From Microtetraspora sp. NBRC 13810 (lineage in GTDB: Bacteria; Actinomycetota; Actinomycetes; Streptosporangiales; Streptosporangiaceae), in the NCBI RefSeq assembly GCF_030268685.1, contig NZ_BSRQ01000007.1, forward strand, positions 62,001 through 126,000: a DNA stretch of 64,000 nucleotides. Reading direction: 5' to 3'. Shown here piece by piece: positions 1 through 8,516 of this stretch. The position numbers and the translations under genes are program-made. Position 1 is the first letter of the stretch. Each line of letters begins with the position of its first letter. The notes beneath the pieces were generated by a model. That model ran no database searches. It had not been told where the DNA came from and saw only the letters and a program-made list of their open reading frames with translations.

Positions 1-366
1 GAGCATCGGCTCGGCCCTCCAGGTGAACCTGGTCTCGCCGAACAGCCGGAAGAAGTCGCCGATGCCCGACACGATCGCGTCGCGTCCCACCGTCGCGCCG
101 GGTACGCCCTGTGGCGTGACGGGCACGCGATAGACGGCGTCCCTGGTCCACAGGGTCGCGAACCGGTCGATGTCCTTGGCCTGCAGGGCCCGGTAGAACG
201 CGTCCACCGTCCGGAGGCTGCGAGCGCGCTGGGCGGCGGCGGGCGCGGGCGTCTCGGCCGCCTGGGCGGAGACGGCGTGCGGCCGGGCCGCCGCGGGCGC
301 GGGTGCGGCGACGCCCAGGGCCGCCACCACGGCTAACGAGACGGCCATGGCCGAGGAGACACGCAT
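1..366 (-). CDS. Secreted NTF2/SnoaL-like protein, 3' end cut by window edge
   Basis: The ATG at 366 opens a protein with an N-terminal signal peptide (MRVSSAMAVSLAVVAALGV followed by Ala/Pro-rich residues), then an NTF2-like alpha-plus-beta start: 'TVDAFYRALQAKDIDRFATLW', then a conserved 'GRDAIVSGIGDFF' helix. These are hallmarks of the SnoaL/DUF4440 ketosteroid-isomerase-like fold, a small cup that binds diverse ligands. 122 residues are visible and the stop lies left of the window. It starts 2 bp beyond the stop of the upstream aldo/keto reductase, so the two are co-transcribed. Function beyond the fold cannot be told; export is supported by the signal peptide. Confidence 0.8.
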   Translation of the reverse strand, partial: MRVSSAMAVSLAVVAALGVAAPAPAAARPHAVSAQAAETPAPAAAQRARSLRTVDAFYRALQAKDIDRFATLWTRDAVYRVPVTPQGVPGATVGRDAIVSGIGDFFRLFGETRFTWRAEPML

Positions 367-367
367 G

Positions 368-1381
368 TCAGGTCCTTTCCCGAACGCCCGAGGAGGCGGA
401 GGTGTCGATGTTGCGCAGGTAGGCCGCGTCGCCCTGCGCGCCCGCTGCCACGCCGGGCGGGACCAGCCCGGCGAGCCGCTCGAACACCTGCCGGTCCAGG
501 GACAGGTCGGCGGCGGCGGCGTTGGCGCGGGCGTTCGCGGCCCGGCCGGTGCCGGGGATCGGGACGACCTCCTGGTGGATCAGCCAGGCCAGGGCGAGCT
601 GGGCCGTCGTCACCCCGCACTCGGCGGCCAGGCGGCCCACCTCGTCTGACAGCGACAGGTTGCGGCCGAGGTTGTCCCCCTGGAAGCGCGGGTTGCCCCT
701 GCGCCAGTCCCGCTCGGCGAGGTCGGCCGTGCCGCGGAGCGCGCCGCCGAGCAGGCCGCGGCCGAGCGGGCTGTAGGCGACGAAACCGATGCCCAGCTCG
801 GCGCAGACGGGCAGGATCGCCTCCTCCGGCTCCCGCTGGAACAGCGAGTACTCGGTCTGCACGGCGGTGATGGGATGCACCGCGTGCCCGCGGCGGATCG
901 TCTCCGCGGACACCTCCGACAGCCCGACATACCGGATCTTCCCCTCGCGGACCAGTTCGGCGAGCGCCCCGACGGTGTCCTCGATCGGGGTCTCCGGATC
1001 CAGCCTGTGCAGGTAGTAGAGATCGACATGGTCGGTCGCCAGGCGGCTCAGGCTGGCCTCCAGCGCGCCCCTGATGTAGGCGGGCCTGCCCATGCCGGTC
1101 AGCAGGACGCCGTCCGCGCCGTGGTTCCCGCCGAACTTCGTGGCCAGCACGATCTCGTCGCGCCGGTGGCGGAGCCGGCGGCCGATCAGCCGCTCGCTGT
1201 GGCCGTCCCCGTAGATGTCGGCCGTGTCGACGAAGGTGATGCCCGCGTCGACGGCCGCGTCCAGGGTGGCGGCCGCCTCGCGCTCGTCCACGTCGGCGTA
1301 GATGCCGGGCGCGAGCGTCATGGCGCCGAACCCGACCGTGGAGACCTGTGGCCCTTGATATCCGAGCCTTCGAAAACGCAC
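368..1381 (-). CDS. Aldo/keto reductase
   Basis: A 337-residue NADPH-dependent aldo/keto reductase. Visible are the family core 'GFGAMTLAPGIY', the catalytic Asp/Tyr region 'FVDTADIYGDGHSERLIG', Lys in 'ATKFGGNHG', 'HRLDPETPIEDTVGAL' with the catalytic His, and the C-terminal cofactor segment 'IPGTGRAANARAN'. A GTG start at 1381 is chosen because an AGAGGGG ribosome binding site sits directly upstream; an in-frame ATG at 1402 would add seven residues. It is divergent from an MmyB-type regulator across a 168-bp gap and is followed by the NTF2-like gene. Oxidoreductases next to such regulators are usually their targets, so control by that regulator is inferred. Substrate unknown. Confidence 0.92.
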   Translation of the reverse strand: MRFRRLGYQGPQVSTVGFGAMTLAPGIYADVDEREAAATLDAAVDAGITFVDTADIYGDGHSERLIGRRLRHRRDEIVLATKFGGNHGADGVLLTGMGRPAYIRGALEASLSRLATDHVDLYYLHRLDPETPIEDTVGALAELVREGKIRYVGLSEVSAETIRRGHAVHPITAVQTEYSLFQREPEEAILPVCAELGIGFVAYSPLGRGLLGGALRGTADLAERDWRRGNPRFQGDNLGRNLSLSDEVGRLAAECGVTTAQLALAWLIHQEVVPIPGTGRAANARANAAAADLSLDRQVFERLAGLVPPGVAAGAQGDAAYLRNIDTSASSGVRERT

Positions 1382-1514
1382 GTGACCCCTCTTTCCGATC
1401 ATCCGGTCGCCTCGATCGTGCCCGCCCGGCCGCGGAGGCACCAGGATCCGCCGATGACCAGCAGGCCCGGGGCGCGCATCGGCGAAGCTAGGAAGGAGAG
1501 GGCTAGGACGCGCG

Positions 1515-1530
1515 GTACGGCATGCCGTAC
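1515..1530. promoter_or_regulatory. Perfect 16-bp palindrome, probable operator
   Basis: GTACGGCATGCCGTAC reads identically on both strands and ends 19 bp before the ATG of the XRE regulator, in the divergent gap shared with the aldo/keto reductase. Position and symmetry fit autoregulation by the dimeric regulator; binding is inferred. Confidence 0.6.
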
Positions 1531-1549
1531 GGTCGGGCAGACTGGCGGC

Positions 1550-2374
1550 ATGGCCGCTCGTGACCTTGCGCACTTCCTGCGCACCCGCCGTGCCCGGATC
1601 GAGCCCGCGGACGCGGGCCTGCCCGCCTCCGGGCGACGCCGCGCGCCCGGCCTGCGCCGGGCGGAGGTGGCCCTGCTCGCCGGGATCAGCCCGGACTACT
1701 ACATGCGCCTGGAACAGGGGCGTGACATCCGGCCGTCGTCGTCGGTCCTCGACGCGCTGGCCCGCGCCCTGCGGTTCGACGACGACGAGCGGGACCACCT
1801 GTACCGGCTGGCCCGCGCCGAGCCCGCCCCGCCGATCCACGCGGAGCCGCCGCCGATCGGCGCGAGCGTCCGCCGGCTCCTCGACGTCATCGACCCGGTG
1901 CCCGCCTACGTCCTCAACGGCCGGCTCGACGTGCTGGCCTGGAACGCGATGGCCGCCGCGCTGGTGATCGACTTCGGCGAGCTGCCGCCGGCCCGCCGCA
2001 ACCTGGCCTGGTTCGCGTTCTGCGATCCGCGCGCGCGGACCTTCTACGTCGACTGGGGCACCATCGCCCGGCACGCCATCGCCCAGCTCCGCACCGCCAC
2101 CGGCATGGTCCCCGACGACCCGGCGACGAGGACGCTGATCGGCGAGCTGGCCGAGCGCAGTGAGGAGTTCCGCGCCTGGTGGACCCGGCACGACGTGAAG
2201 GGGCCGAGCATCGGGCGCAAGGAGTTCGACCATCCGGTGGTCGGGCGGCTCGGCCTCGACTACGTCTGCGCGCTGCTGCCGGGCACGCTCGACCACCAGA
2301 TCGTCACCTACACCGCCCCGCCGGGCAGCCCCGCCCAGGCCGCCCTCGACCGCCTCGCCGCGGCCCGCGGGTGA
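1550..2374 (+). CDS. XRE-family regulator with MmyB-like ligand-binding domain
   Basis: 274 residues. The N-terminal helix-turn-helix has the typical 'RRAEVALLAGISPDYYMRLE' segment (about residues 34-53), and residues from about 105 on match the MmyB/MLTR PAS-like fold ('VPAYVLNGRLDVLAWNAMA', later 'HPVVGRLGLDYVCALLPG'). These actinobacterial regulators bind a lipid-like or small ligand and typically control a divergent dehydrogenase or reductase. The ATG at 1550 lies just downstream of the 16-bp palindrome; earlier in-frame starts would run through that site and the reductase promoter, so they were rejected. It is convergent with the sulfur operon, with only 37 bp between stops. Confidence 0.92.
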   Translation: MAARDLAHFLRTRRARIEPADAGLPASGRRRAPGLRRAEVALLAGISPDYYMRLEQGRDIRPSSSVLDALARALRFDDDERDHLYRLARAEPAPPIHAEPPPIGASVRRLLDVIDPVPAYVLNGRLDVLAWNAMAAALVIDFGELPPARRNLAWFAFCDPRARTFYVDWGTIARHAIAQLRTATGMVPDDPATRTLIGELAERSEEFRAWWTRHDVKGPSIGRKEFDHPVVGRLGLDYVCALLPGTLDHQIVTYTAPPGSPAQAALDRLAAARG

Positions 2375-2411
2375 CCGGGGGCCGGGCGGCGCGGCGGCCG
2401 GGCGCCATGGG

Positions 2412-3743
2412 TCACCCGGCCGCGTGGGCGGGGGCGGGGGCGTAACCGGAGCGGGGGCGGGCCAGGCCGAAGTTCTCGCGCAGCGTCCTGCCTTCGTAGC
2501 CGGTCCTGAACAGGCCCCTGATCTGCAGCTCCGGCACCACGTGGTCGACGAAGTCCTCCAGCCCGCCGGGGAGCAGCGGCGGCATGATGTTGAACCCGTC
2601 GGCCGCCCCGAGGGTGAACCACTCCTGGATCTGGTCGGCGATCTGCTCCGGGGTGCCCGCCACCACCAGGTGCCCCCGGCCGCCGGCCAGCCTGCCCAGC
2701 AGCCGGCGCACGGTGAGGTTCTCCCGCCGGGCGAGGTCGAGGACGAGCTTGCGGCGGCTCTGGTGCCCCTCGGTGGAGTCGGGCACCTCGGGCAGCGGCT
2801 CGTCCAGCGGATGGCCGGACAGGTCGAAGCCGAGGATCGTGGAGAGCTGGCCCAGGCCGTACGCCGGGATGGTCAGGTCTTCCAGTTCCTTCTCCAGGGC
2901 CAGCGCCTCGCGTTCGGTGGAGCCGATGATCGGGGAGATGCCGGGCAGGACGAGCAGTTCGTCCGGGGTTCTGCCGTGCCTGCCGAGGCGGGACTTGAGG
3001 TCGGCGTAGAACTCCTGGCCCTCGGCCAGCGTCTGCTGGGCGGTGAAGACGGCCTCGGCGTACCGCGCCGCGAACTCCTTGCCGTCCTCCGACGAGCCCG
3101 CCTGGACGAGCAGCGGACGGCCCTGCGGGGAGCGAGAGGTGTTCAGCGGGCCGCGCACCCGGAAGTGCGGCCCGGCGTGCTCGATGCGGTGGATCTTGGT
3201 GGTGTCGGCGTAGACGCCGCCGGCGCGGTCGCCGACGATGGCGTCGTCCTCCCAGCTGTCCCACAGTTTGCTGACGACTTCGAGGAACTCGTCGGCGCGG
3301 GCGTAGCGGTCGGCGTGCGCGGGGCGTTCGATGCCGAAGTTGTGCGCCTCTGCCTCGCCCGCGGAGGTGACGATGTTCCATCCGGCGCGCCCGCCGCTGA
3401 TGTGGTCCAGCGAGGCGAACAGCCGGGCCAGGTGGAAGGGCTGGTGGTAGGTGGTGGAGGCGGTGGCGATCAGGCCGACGTGCTCGGTGACCGCGGCCAG
3501 CGCGGACAGCAGGGTGAGCGGTTCGAGGCCGCCGAGCGCGTTGTGCCGGACGCTGCCCCACAGGGCCAGGCCGTCGGCGAGGAAGACGGAGTCCAGTTTC
3601 CCCCGCTCGGCCACCTGCGCGAGGTGCTGGTAGTGCCGCACGTCGCTGAGGCGGGCCGGCTCGGTCCGCGGGTGCCGCCAGGCCGCCTCGTGGTGGCCCA
3701 CCCCTCTGAGGAAGGCGTTGAGGCGCAGCTTTCTTTCCGTCAT
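2412..3743 (-). CDS. LLM-class flavin-dependent monooxygenase (NtaA/SnaA/DszA type)
   Basis: 443 residues with the family start 'LNAFLRGVGHHEAAWRHP', then 'GKLDSVFLADGLALWG' and 'ISGGRAGWNIVTS', the FMN-site loop of NtaA/SnaA/DszA monooxygenases. These use FMNH2 from a partner reductase and O2 to split C-S, C-N or related bonds. The ATG overlaps the stop of the permease (ATGA), so it is the last gene of the sulfonate-transporter operon. Its job is therefore probably to release sulfur from an imported organosulfur compound. No flavin reductase is in the operon, so FMNH2 must come from elsewhere. The substrate cannot be named. Confidence 0.9.
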   Translation of the reverse strand: MTERKLRLNAFLRGVGHHEAAWRHPRTEPARLSDVRHYQHLAQVAERGKLDSVFLADGLALWGSVRHNALGGLEPLTLLSALAAVTEHVGLIATASTTYHQPFHLARLFASLDHISGGRAGWNIVTSAGEAEAHNFGIERPAHADRYARADEFLEVVSKLWDSWEDDAIVGDRAGGVYADTTKIHRIEHAGPHFRVRGPLNTSRSPQGRPLLVQAGSSEDGKEFAARYAEAVFTAQQTLAEGQEFYADLKSRLGRHGRTPDELLVLPGISPIIGSTEREALALEKELEDLTIPAYGLGQLSTILGFDLSGHPLDEPLPEVPDSTEGHQSRRKLVLDLARRENLTVRRLLGRLAGGRGHLVVAGTPEQIADQIQEWFTLGAADGFNIMPPLLPGGLEDFVDHVVPELQIRGLFRTGYEGRTLRENFGLARPRSGYAPAPAHAAG

Positions 3744-4615
3744 GTCGTCCTCCAGGTAGAGAAGTGCCGCTCCAGCCGGAGGAGGAGCAGGTTGAAGAGC
3801 AGGCCGAGCACGGAGATGGTGAGGATCCCGGCGTACATGTCGGGGATCCGGAAGTTGAACTGCGCGTAGTTGATCAGGTAGCCCAGCCCGGCCTTGGCGC
3901 CGACCATCTCCGCGGCGACCAGGACGAGGATGGAGTACGCCCCGGCGAGCCGGATGCCGGTGAAGACGGTGGGCACCGCGGCGGGCAGGATGACCTTCTG
4001 GAACAACCGCAGCGGGGTCAGCCCCATCGACCTGGCCGACTTGACGAGCAGCGGGTCCACGCCCCGGACGCCGGCGATCGTGTTCAGCAGGATGGGCCAG
4101 GCGCAGGCGTAGAGGATGATGGCGATCTTGGACGTCTCCCCCAGGCCGAGGATCAGCACGAACACCGGGAGCAGCGCGAGCGCGGCGGTGTTGCGGAAGA
4201 GTTCGAGCACCGGGCCGAGGAAGTCCGCGACCGGCCGGTACCAGCCGATCAGCAGGCCGAGCGGGATGGCTCCGGCGATGGCCAGGCCGAACCCGGCGAG
4301 CGAGCGGAGCAGCGACGCCTGCACGTGGTCGAGCAGTTCACCGCCGGCCACCAGGCCGCCCCAGGCCACCACCACCTCGCTGAACGGTGTCAGGAAGACC
4401 GGGTCCACCACGCCGATCCTGGGCAGGACCTCCCAGACGGCCAGCAGCAACACGATCGCGGCCGATTTGCGGGCGACGCCGGACACCGCCCGCACCGCCG
4501 CCGGCACGGCCCGCCGCACGCGGACTCCGGGCCCCTTGTCCGGGCGCTCGCGCACCGGGTACGCGCCCGGCCGCTCCGGTACGGCGACCGTGCCGCCGCG
4601 TGACCGGTCAGCCAT
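3740..4615 (-). CDS. ABC transporter permease, SsuC/TauC type
   Basis: 291-residue BPD_transp_1 permease with about six membrane segments after a polar N-terminus of ~50 residues. The EAA-type cytoplasmic loop is seen as 'SARSMGLTPLRLFQKVILPA', the contact site for the ATPase. 'FRNTAALALLPVFVLILGLG' and 'LVLVAAEMVGAKAGLGYLI' are typical of the aliphatic sulfonate/nitrate/taurine branch. It overlaps the ATPase gene by 8 bp and the monooxygenase by 4 bp, so translation is coupled. The importer should carry an organic sulfur compound across the cytoplasmic membrane. Confidence 0.93.
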   Translation of the reverse strand: MADRSRGGTVAVPERPGAYPVRERPDKGPGVRVRRAVPAAVRAVSGVARKSAAIVLLLAVWEVLPRIGVVDPVFLTPFSEVVVAWGGLVAGGELLDHVQASLLRSLAGFGLAIAGAIPLGLLIGWYRPVADFLGPVLELFRNTAALALLPVFVLILGLGETSKIAIILYACAWPILLNTIAGVRGVDPLLVKSARSMGLTPLRLFQKVILPAAVPTVFTGIRLAGAYSILVLVAAEMVGAKAGLGYLINYAQFNFRIPDMYAGILTISVLGLLFNLLLLRLERHFSTWRTT

Positions 4616-5423
4616 GGGATCCCACCACCTTCCGCTCGTCGGCCTGCGCGGCGGCGACCTCGTCGCGGAGCAGGGTCCAGATGTGGTGCCGGTACTCCCC
4701 GAACCGGGGCCCGGCGCGCAGGTCGCCCTCGCGGGACGCGAAGTCCACGGTCACGATCTCCTTCACCCGGCCGGGCCGGGAGGTCATCACGGCGACCCGC
4801 CGGCCGAGGTAGACCGCCTCGTCGATGCCGTGCGTGATGAAGACGATCGTCTTGTTCGTCTGCTCCCAGATGCGCAGCAGTTCCTCCTGGAGCGACTCGC
4901 GGGTCTGCGCGTCCAGCGCGGCGAACGGCTCGTCCATGAGCAGCACGTCCGGGTCGAAGGCCAGGCTGCGCGCGATCGCGACCCGCTGCCGCATCCCGCC
5001 GGACAACTCGTGCGGGTAACGGCCGCCGAAGCCGTTCAGCCCGACCAGGTCCAGGTACCGCCGGGCCGCTTCGGCGCGTTCCCGGCGTGGCACGCCCTTG
5101 GCCTCCAGCCCGAACTCGATGTTGGCCAGCGCCGTGCGCCATGGGAAGAGGGCGTACTGCTGGAAGACGATCCCGCGGTCCAGGCCGGGGCCGGTGATCG
5201 GGGCGCCGTCGAGCAGGATCTCGCCGGCGGTGGCCGTGGTCAGGCCCGCGATCAGGTCGAGCAGCGTCGACTTGCCGCACCCGCTCGGCCCGACCAGGGT
5301 GAGGAACTCCCCCTCGCGCACGTCCAGGTCGACGCCGTGGATCGCGGTGAACGGCTCCCCCTCGCCGCGCACGTCGAAGACCTTGCTCACGCCGCGAAGG
5401 GCGATCTTGGGTTGCCCGCTCAC
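4608..5423 (-). CDS. ABC transporter ATPase, SsuB/TauB type
   Basis: 271-residue nucleotide-binding subunit. Walker A GPSGCGKST lies at residues 45-53, the Q-loop reads 'FQQYALFPW', the signature is LSGGMRQR, and Walker B is 'VLLMDEPFAALD' followed by the H-loop 'FITHGIDEAVYL'. The sequence matches the nitrate/sulfonate/taurine clade. The GTG start at 5423 overlaps the stop of the binding-protein gene (GTGA), which fixes the start; a longer reading frame running upstream lies inside that gene and is not real. Confidence 0.95.
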   Translation of the reverse strand: MSGQPKIALRGVSKVFDVRGEGEPFTAIHGVDLDVREGEFLTLVGPSGCGKSTLLDLIAGLTTATAGEILLDGAPITGPGLDRGIVFQQYALFPWRTALANIEFGLEAKGVPRRERAEAARRYLDLVGLNGFGGRYPHELSGGMRQRVAIARSLAFDPDVLLMDEPFAALDAQTRESLQEELLRIWEQTNKTIVFITHGIDEAVYLGRRVAVMTSRPGRVKEIVTVDFASREGDLRAGPRFGEYRHHIWTLLRDEVAAAQADERKVVGSHG

Positions 5424-6442
5424 GAGGCGCCTCCCGGGGTGGCGTACGGGTTGAACTCGTTGGTGTAGAGGTCGGTGGCCTTGACCTTGCCGGGCGGGAT
5501 CTCGCCCTCGCGCTCCAGCCAGTCGATCCAGGTCTGGAACTCCTGCGGGTCGATCACGCCGCCCTCGCCCACGACGCCGCTGCTCTTCCAGAAGCCGACC
5601 GCCGAGGAGTCCTCGCTGCGCCCGCGCTTGGCGATGATCGCCTTGTACCTGGCGACCACCTCTTCTCGGGTGTGGGTCTGCGTCCAGTGCACGGCCTTCG
5701 CGAAGGCCGTCACGAACGTGCGGGTCGTGCCCGGGTTCTCGGCGACGAACCGGTCGGTCATCACGACGGAGCCCGCGGTGAACGGGCCGAACAGGTCGAT
5801 GTCCTTGAAGAGCGGGCGGATGCCGCCGCGTTCCAGCGCCTTGTCCCGCAGGATGCCGCTGAGCGCCGCGACGTCGATCTGGCCCTGCCTGAGCGCCTGT
5901 TCGGTGTTGACCGGCGGTACGACGACGAGTTCCACCTGCTTGATCTCCTCGGGAGTCAGGCCGCCGCGCTTGAGGTACTCCTTGAGGACCGCCTCCAGGT
6001 GGGCGCCGAGGGTGTTGACGCCGATCTTCTTGCCGATCAGGTCGCGTGGCCCCCTGATCGGGGCGTCCTGTGCGACGTAGTAGCCGATGTAGCTCCCTTC
6101 GTCGCTGCCGTAGTAGCCGATCATCGACGTGATGGGCGCGCCGGCGGCGACCAGTTTGACGATGGCGCCGTTGAAGGCGCCGCCGAAGTCGGTCTGACCG
6201 GTGGCGGCGGCCTGGATGTCCTGCGGGCCGCTGATGGTGTTGCCGATCCACCTGAGCTTGATCGGTCCCAGGTAGCCGAGGTCCTCGGCGAGTTCGGGGA
6301 AGGTGACGGCGCCGACGCTGCCCTGGTAGCGCAGTTCCAGGACTTCGGGGCCGCCGGGGGCGGCCCCTTCGGCCGATCCGCAGGCCGTCGCGGTGGCGGC
6401 GGCCAGCGCCACGGCCACCAGCAGACGTGCTGACTTGATCAC
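5420..6442 (-). CDS. Sulfonate/taurine-type ABC substrate-binding lipoprotein
   Basis: 340 residues from a GTG with a GGAGGA ribosome binding site 9 bp upstream. A short signal peptide ends in Cys21 (…ATATAC), so it is a lipoprotein on the outer face of the membrane. The mature part has the SsuA/TauA/NMT1 layout: 'LRWIGNTISGPQDIQAAATG' and 'QTDFGGAFNGAIVKLVAAG' line the ligand cleft. First structural gene of the operon, 130 bp downstream of a sulfur-type leader peptide, which supports a sulfur-containing ligand. The ribosome binding site is paired in a hairpin (see the attenuator entry), so expression is probably controlled at translation or by attenuation. Confidence 0.92.
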   Translation of the reverse strand: MIKSARLLVAVALAAATATACGSAEGAAPGGPEVLELRYQGSVGAVTFPELAEDLGYLGPIKLRWIGNTISGPQDIQAAATGQTDFGGAFNGAIVKLVAAGAPITSMIGYYGSDEGSYIGYYVAQDAPIRGPRDLIGKKIGVNTLGAHLEAVLKEYLKRGGLTPEEIKQVELVVVPPVNTEQALRQGQIDVAALSGILRDKALERGGIRPLFKDIDLFGPFTAGSVVMTDRFVAENPGTTRTFVTAFAKAVHWTQTHTREEVVARYKAIIAKRGRSEDSSAVGFWKSSGVVGEGGVIDPQEFQTWIDWLEREGEIPPGKVKATDLYTNEFNPYATPGGAS

Positions 6443-6572
6443 GAGAAACGGTCCTCCAGCGGGAGGGCATGCGCGATCGCATGCGGGGGGGTCATGGCAG
6501 AGGCGGTGCGGACATCACCGGCCGCACCGAAAGCGCGCGGAACCGAGCCGCGCGGAGTTCACCGGTTCGCGA
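6443..6572 (-). promoter_or_regulatory. Attenuator-like leader with four stacked hairpins
   Basis: Between the leader-peptide stop and the lipoprotein start lie four perfect short stems, in mRNA order: 6534-6540 with 6548-6554 (7 bp), 6504-6511 with 6522-6529 (8 bp), 6467-6473 with 6478-6484 (7 bp, loop of 4), and 6453-6457 with 6462-6466 (CCTCC paired with GGAGG). The last one places the ribosome binding site of the lipoprotein gene in a stem. This layout fits a switch in which ribosome stalling on the leader peptide rearranges the RNA. The folding is read by eye; the mechanism is inferred. Confidence 0.6.
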
Positions 6573-6647
6573 TCAGCGACACTGGGCGCTCGCCACGTGA
6601 CCGAATTCAACGTGCACCCGCCGCACCAGATACCAGCCTCGGCTCAT
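6573..6647 (-). CDS. 24-residue leader peptide of the sulfur operon
   Basis: A 25-codon frame starting with MSRGWYLVRR, centre 'RRVHVEF', and ending 'ASAQCR' before the stop. Actinobacterial sulfur-gene leader peptides share an 'R.HVD/E…' core and a Cys near the end; this one has the Cys as its second-last residue. In related systems a shortage of Cys-tRNA or Cys slows the ribosome at the Cys codon and lets downstream genes be expressed. It sits 130 bp before the lipoprotein gene on the same strand. The promoter upstream predicts a transcript that begins at the ATG, so the peptide is probably translated from leaderless mRNA. Too short for standard gene finders. Confidence 0.75.
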   Translation of the reverse strand: MSRGWYLVRRVHVEFGHVASAQCR

Positions 6648-6653
6648 GACCTG

Positions 6654-6689
6654 AACGTACGACTCCACCGGGGTAATGTCAATATTACC
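6654..6689 (-). promoter_or_regulatory. Promoter and operator of the sulfur operon
   Basis: On the minus strand TTGACA (6677-6682), a 17-bp spacer and TACGTT (6654-6659) form a good sigma-70-type promoter. Seven bases separate the -10 box from the leader-peptide ATG, predicting a leaderless start. An inverted repeat GGTAAT-6-ATTACC (6672-6677 and 6684-6689) overlaps the -35 box and is a likely repressor or activator site. A second imperfect repeat, GTTT-6-AAAC, lies at 6695-6708. Confidence 0.65.
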
Positions 6690-6795
6690 TACCTGTTTTA
6701 CATGAAACTCCGCCCGGCCGAAAGTACGGGGCGAACGGCGGGAACCCCGCTTTCGGCCAATGCCGGCGCACGGAGCCGGTCCCCAGAATGAGCCC

Positions 6796-7878
6796 ATGTC
6801 ACCTGAAACCGGCGCGGAAAGCCGGAAAGACGATCTGGTGTCCCGCCCGGAGGACGCCTGGACGGCCTCCTCCCGCCGGCCGCGCATCGTGGCGCTCGAC
6901 GTGGTGCGCGGGTTCGCCCTGTGCGGGATCCTGCTGGTCAACGTCCAGCCGATAGCCAACGCCGGCGCCGTCGTCCTGGCGCCGGAGGGCTCGGCGGGCG
7001 GAGGGCTGGGACTCTTCACCACGCAGCGCTTCTTCCCGATCTTCTCCCTGCTGTTCGGCGTCGGGTTCTCGCTGCTGCTGGAGTCGGCCGCGGACCGCGC
7101 CGATCGCCCGCGGGTGATCCTGCTGCGCCGGCTCCTGGTGCTGCTGGCAGCCGGCCTGGCGCACCACGTGCTGCTGTGGCAGGGCGACATCCTGACCGCC
7201 TACGCCGTCGTCGGCCTGCTGGTGCTGCTGCCCTCGACCTGGCTGCCGCGGTGGGCCGTGGCCGGTCTCGCCGCCGTGGCCGTGGCGGCGTCGCTGATCA
7301 CCGGGGGCGGCCAGCTGACCCTGATCCCGGGGCTGTTCCTGCTGGGCTCGGCGCTGACCAGGTACGGGGTGATCGACCGGATCGGGCGGTCCGCCAGGGG
7401 GCCGGCCGTACTGGGCCTGGTCCTCGCCGCGGGCGCGGCGCCCGCCCTGTGGTGGCAGGCCGGGCTCCGGCTCGGGGACCGGGAGTTCCCTCTCGCGCTG
7501 GCCACAGCGGGGCTGCTCGTCGCGGGGGTGTACGTGTGCGCCCTGCTGCTCCTGCTCAGGACACCGGTACGGCGGGCGCTCCAGGCGGTCTTCGCGCCGC
7601 TCGGCCGGATGGCGCTGACGAACTACCTGACCGCGACGGTCCTCGTGCTGCTGGTCGCGCCCCTGCCCGGCGGGCCGCCACACGCCTGGTCGCCGGCGAC
7701 GGTGTTCTCGATCGCCGGCGCCGTCCTGGCCCTTCAGTGGGCGTGGTCGGCCCTGTGGCTGCGCCGGTTCCGGCAGGGGCCGCTCGAATGGCTCTGGCGC
7801 TGGGCCACCTGGGCGCGCCGCCCGCCCCTGCGCCGTCCCCGGGCTCCCCTGCCGTCCGGGTTCACCACCACTGCCTGA
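6796..7878 (+). CDS. DUF418 family membrane protein
   Basis: 360 residues with the YeiB/DUF418 opening '[20 protein letters not shown]', then many membrane segments (about eight to ten) and a C-terminal DUF418 region with '[18 protein letters not shown]' and '[19 protein letters not shown]'. The family is common and poorly understood; transport or acyl transfer has been proposed for relatives. The ATG at 6796 was chosen because it starts just before the hydrophilic tail; an in-frame ATG 36 bp upstream is possible, and no strong ribosome binding site is seen. Its 3' end overlaps the convergent gene by 17 bp. Confidence 0.88.
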   Translation: MSPETGAESRKDDLVSRPEDAWTASSRRPRIVALDVVRGFALCGILLVNVQPIANAGAVVLAPEGSAGGGLGLFTTQRFFPIFSLLFGVGFSLLLESAADRADRPRVILLRRLLVLLAAGLAHHVLLWQGDILTAYAVVGLLVLLPSTWLPRWAVAGLAAVAVAASLITGGGQLTLIPGLFLLGSALTRYGVIDRIGRSARGPAVLGLVLAAGAAPALWWQAGLRLGDREFPLALATAGLLVAGVYVCALLLLLRTPVRRALQAVFAPLGRMALTNYLTATVLVLLVAPLPGGPPHAWSPATVFSIAGAVLALQWAWSALWLRRFRQGPLEWLWRWATWARRPPLRRPRAPLPSGFTTTA

Positions 7879-8440
7879 GCACGGCGGAGAGAAGGCCAGC
7901 GTTGTCCGTGCGGGCGGGGTCGTTCACCAGGAACTCGACGGCGACCGGGCCGTTCTCGTAGATCCGCAGGCATCCGCTGTAGGAGCCCGCGACGTACCAG
8001 CGGTTCGGCGTCATGATGCCGCCGAGCGTCCGGCCGTCGGGCACGCTGCCGTTGGTCTCCAGCCGCACCTGCCCCTGCCGGACGCGCATCAGCAGGGCGT
8101 ACTGCCGCAGTCCGGGCGCGGGCCAGCCGCCCGCCGCGGGCGCGTTCACCGGATCGCCGTCCGGCCCCTTCGACACTCCCGGTTGCACCTGCACCGTCCC
8201 CGTGGTCCGGAAGCTGAGCAGGTCGTCGTGCAGGTATCCCGCCGGGCTCGAGTACGGCAGGAGCCCGGTGGACGGCACGACGAAGGAATCCTGGTACGAG
8301 GTGAGTTCGTACACGCATCTGTCCAGCGGGTTCACCGCATGAGCCGGTGAGGCCGGCACGACGGCCGGCGACAAGGCGGTGGCCAGGGTCAACGCCGCGG
8401 CGGTCATCGACCGGCGGCGGCCACGTAAGGGCGCAACCAT
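7862..8440 (-). CDS. Secreted protein of unknown function
   Basis: 192 residues from the ATG at 8440. An Arg-rich n-region (RGRRRS), a hydrophobic core and 'SPAHA' give a clear signal peptide ending near residue 31. The mature part begins '[20 protein letters not shown]' and contains two Cys that could form a disulfide ('DRCVYE', '[10 protein letters not shown]'), with a beta-rich pattern. I do not recognise a family. It follows the EF-hand gene on the same strand, but tandem hairpins between them suggest separate transcription. The 3' end overlaps the DUF418 gene. Confidence 0.75.
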   Translation of the reverse strand: MVAPLRGRRRSMTAAALTLATALSPAVVPASPAHAVNPLDRCVYELTSYQDSFVVPSTGLLPYSSPAGYLHDDLLSFRTTGTVQVQPGVSKGPDGDPVNAPAAGGWPAPGLRQYALLMRVRQGQVRLETNGSVPDGRTLGGIMTPNRWYVAGSYSGCLRIYENGPVAVEFLVNDPARTDNAGLLSAVLRQWW

Positions 8441-8516
8441 ACGCTCATATACCTCACAGCGGAACCGGGAAGTCAATGCGCCGTGTCTCGGCTCTCTGGG
8501 CGGCCGGGGACATGGA

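Noticed and set aside
875-1549. Long open frame running into the MmyB-type regulator from upstream
   Set aside because: It is the antisense of the aldo/keto reductase; the regulator starts at the ATG at 1550 after the palindrome.
2369-2417. Possible bidirectional terminator between the XRE and monooxygenase genes
   Set aside because: The arms are only 8 bp with a 33-nt loop and overlap a stop codon; too weak to list as a feature.
2424-3869. Plus-strand 481-codon frame across the monooxygenase
   Set aside because: Shadow of the minus-strand gene; Gly/Ala/Arg-rich with no domain and no start signal, while the minus strand gives a complete recognised enzyme.
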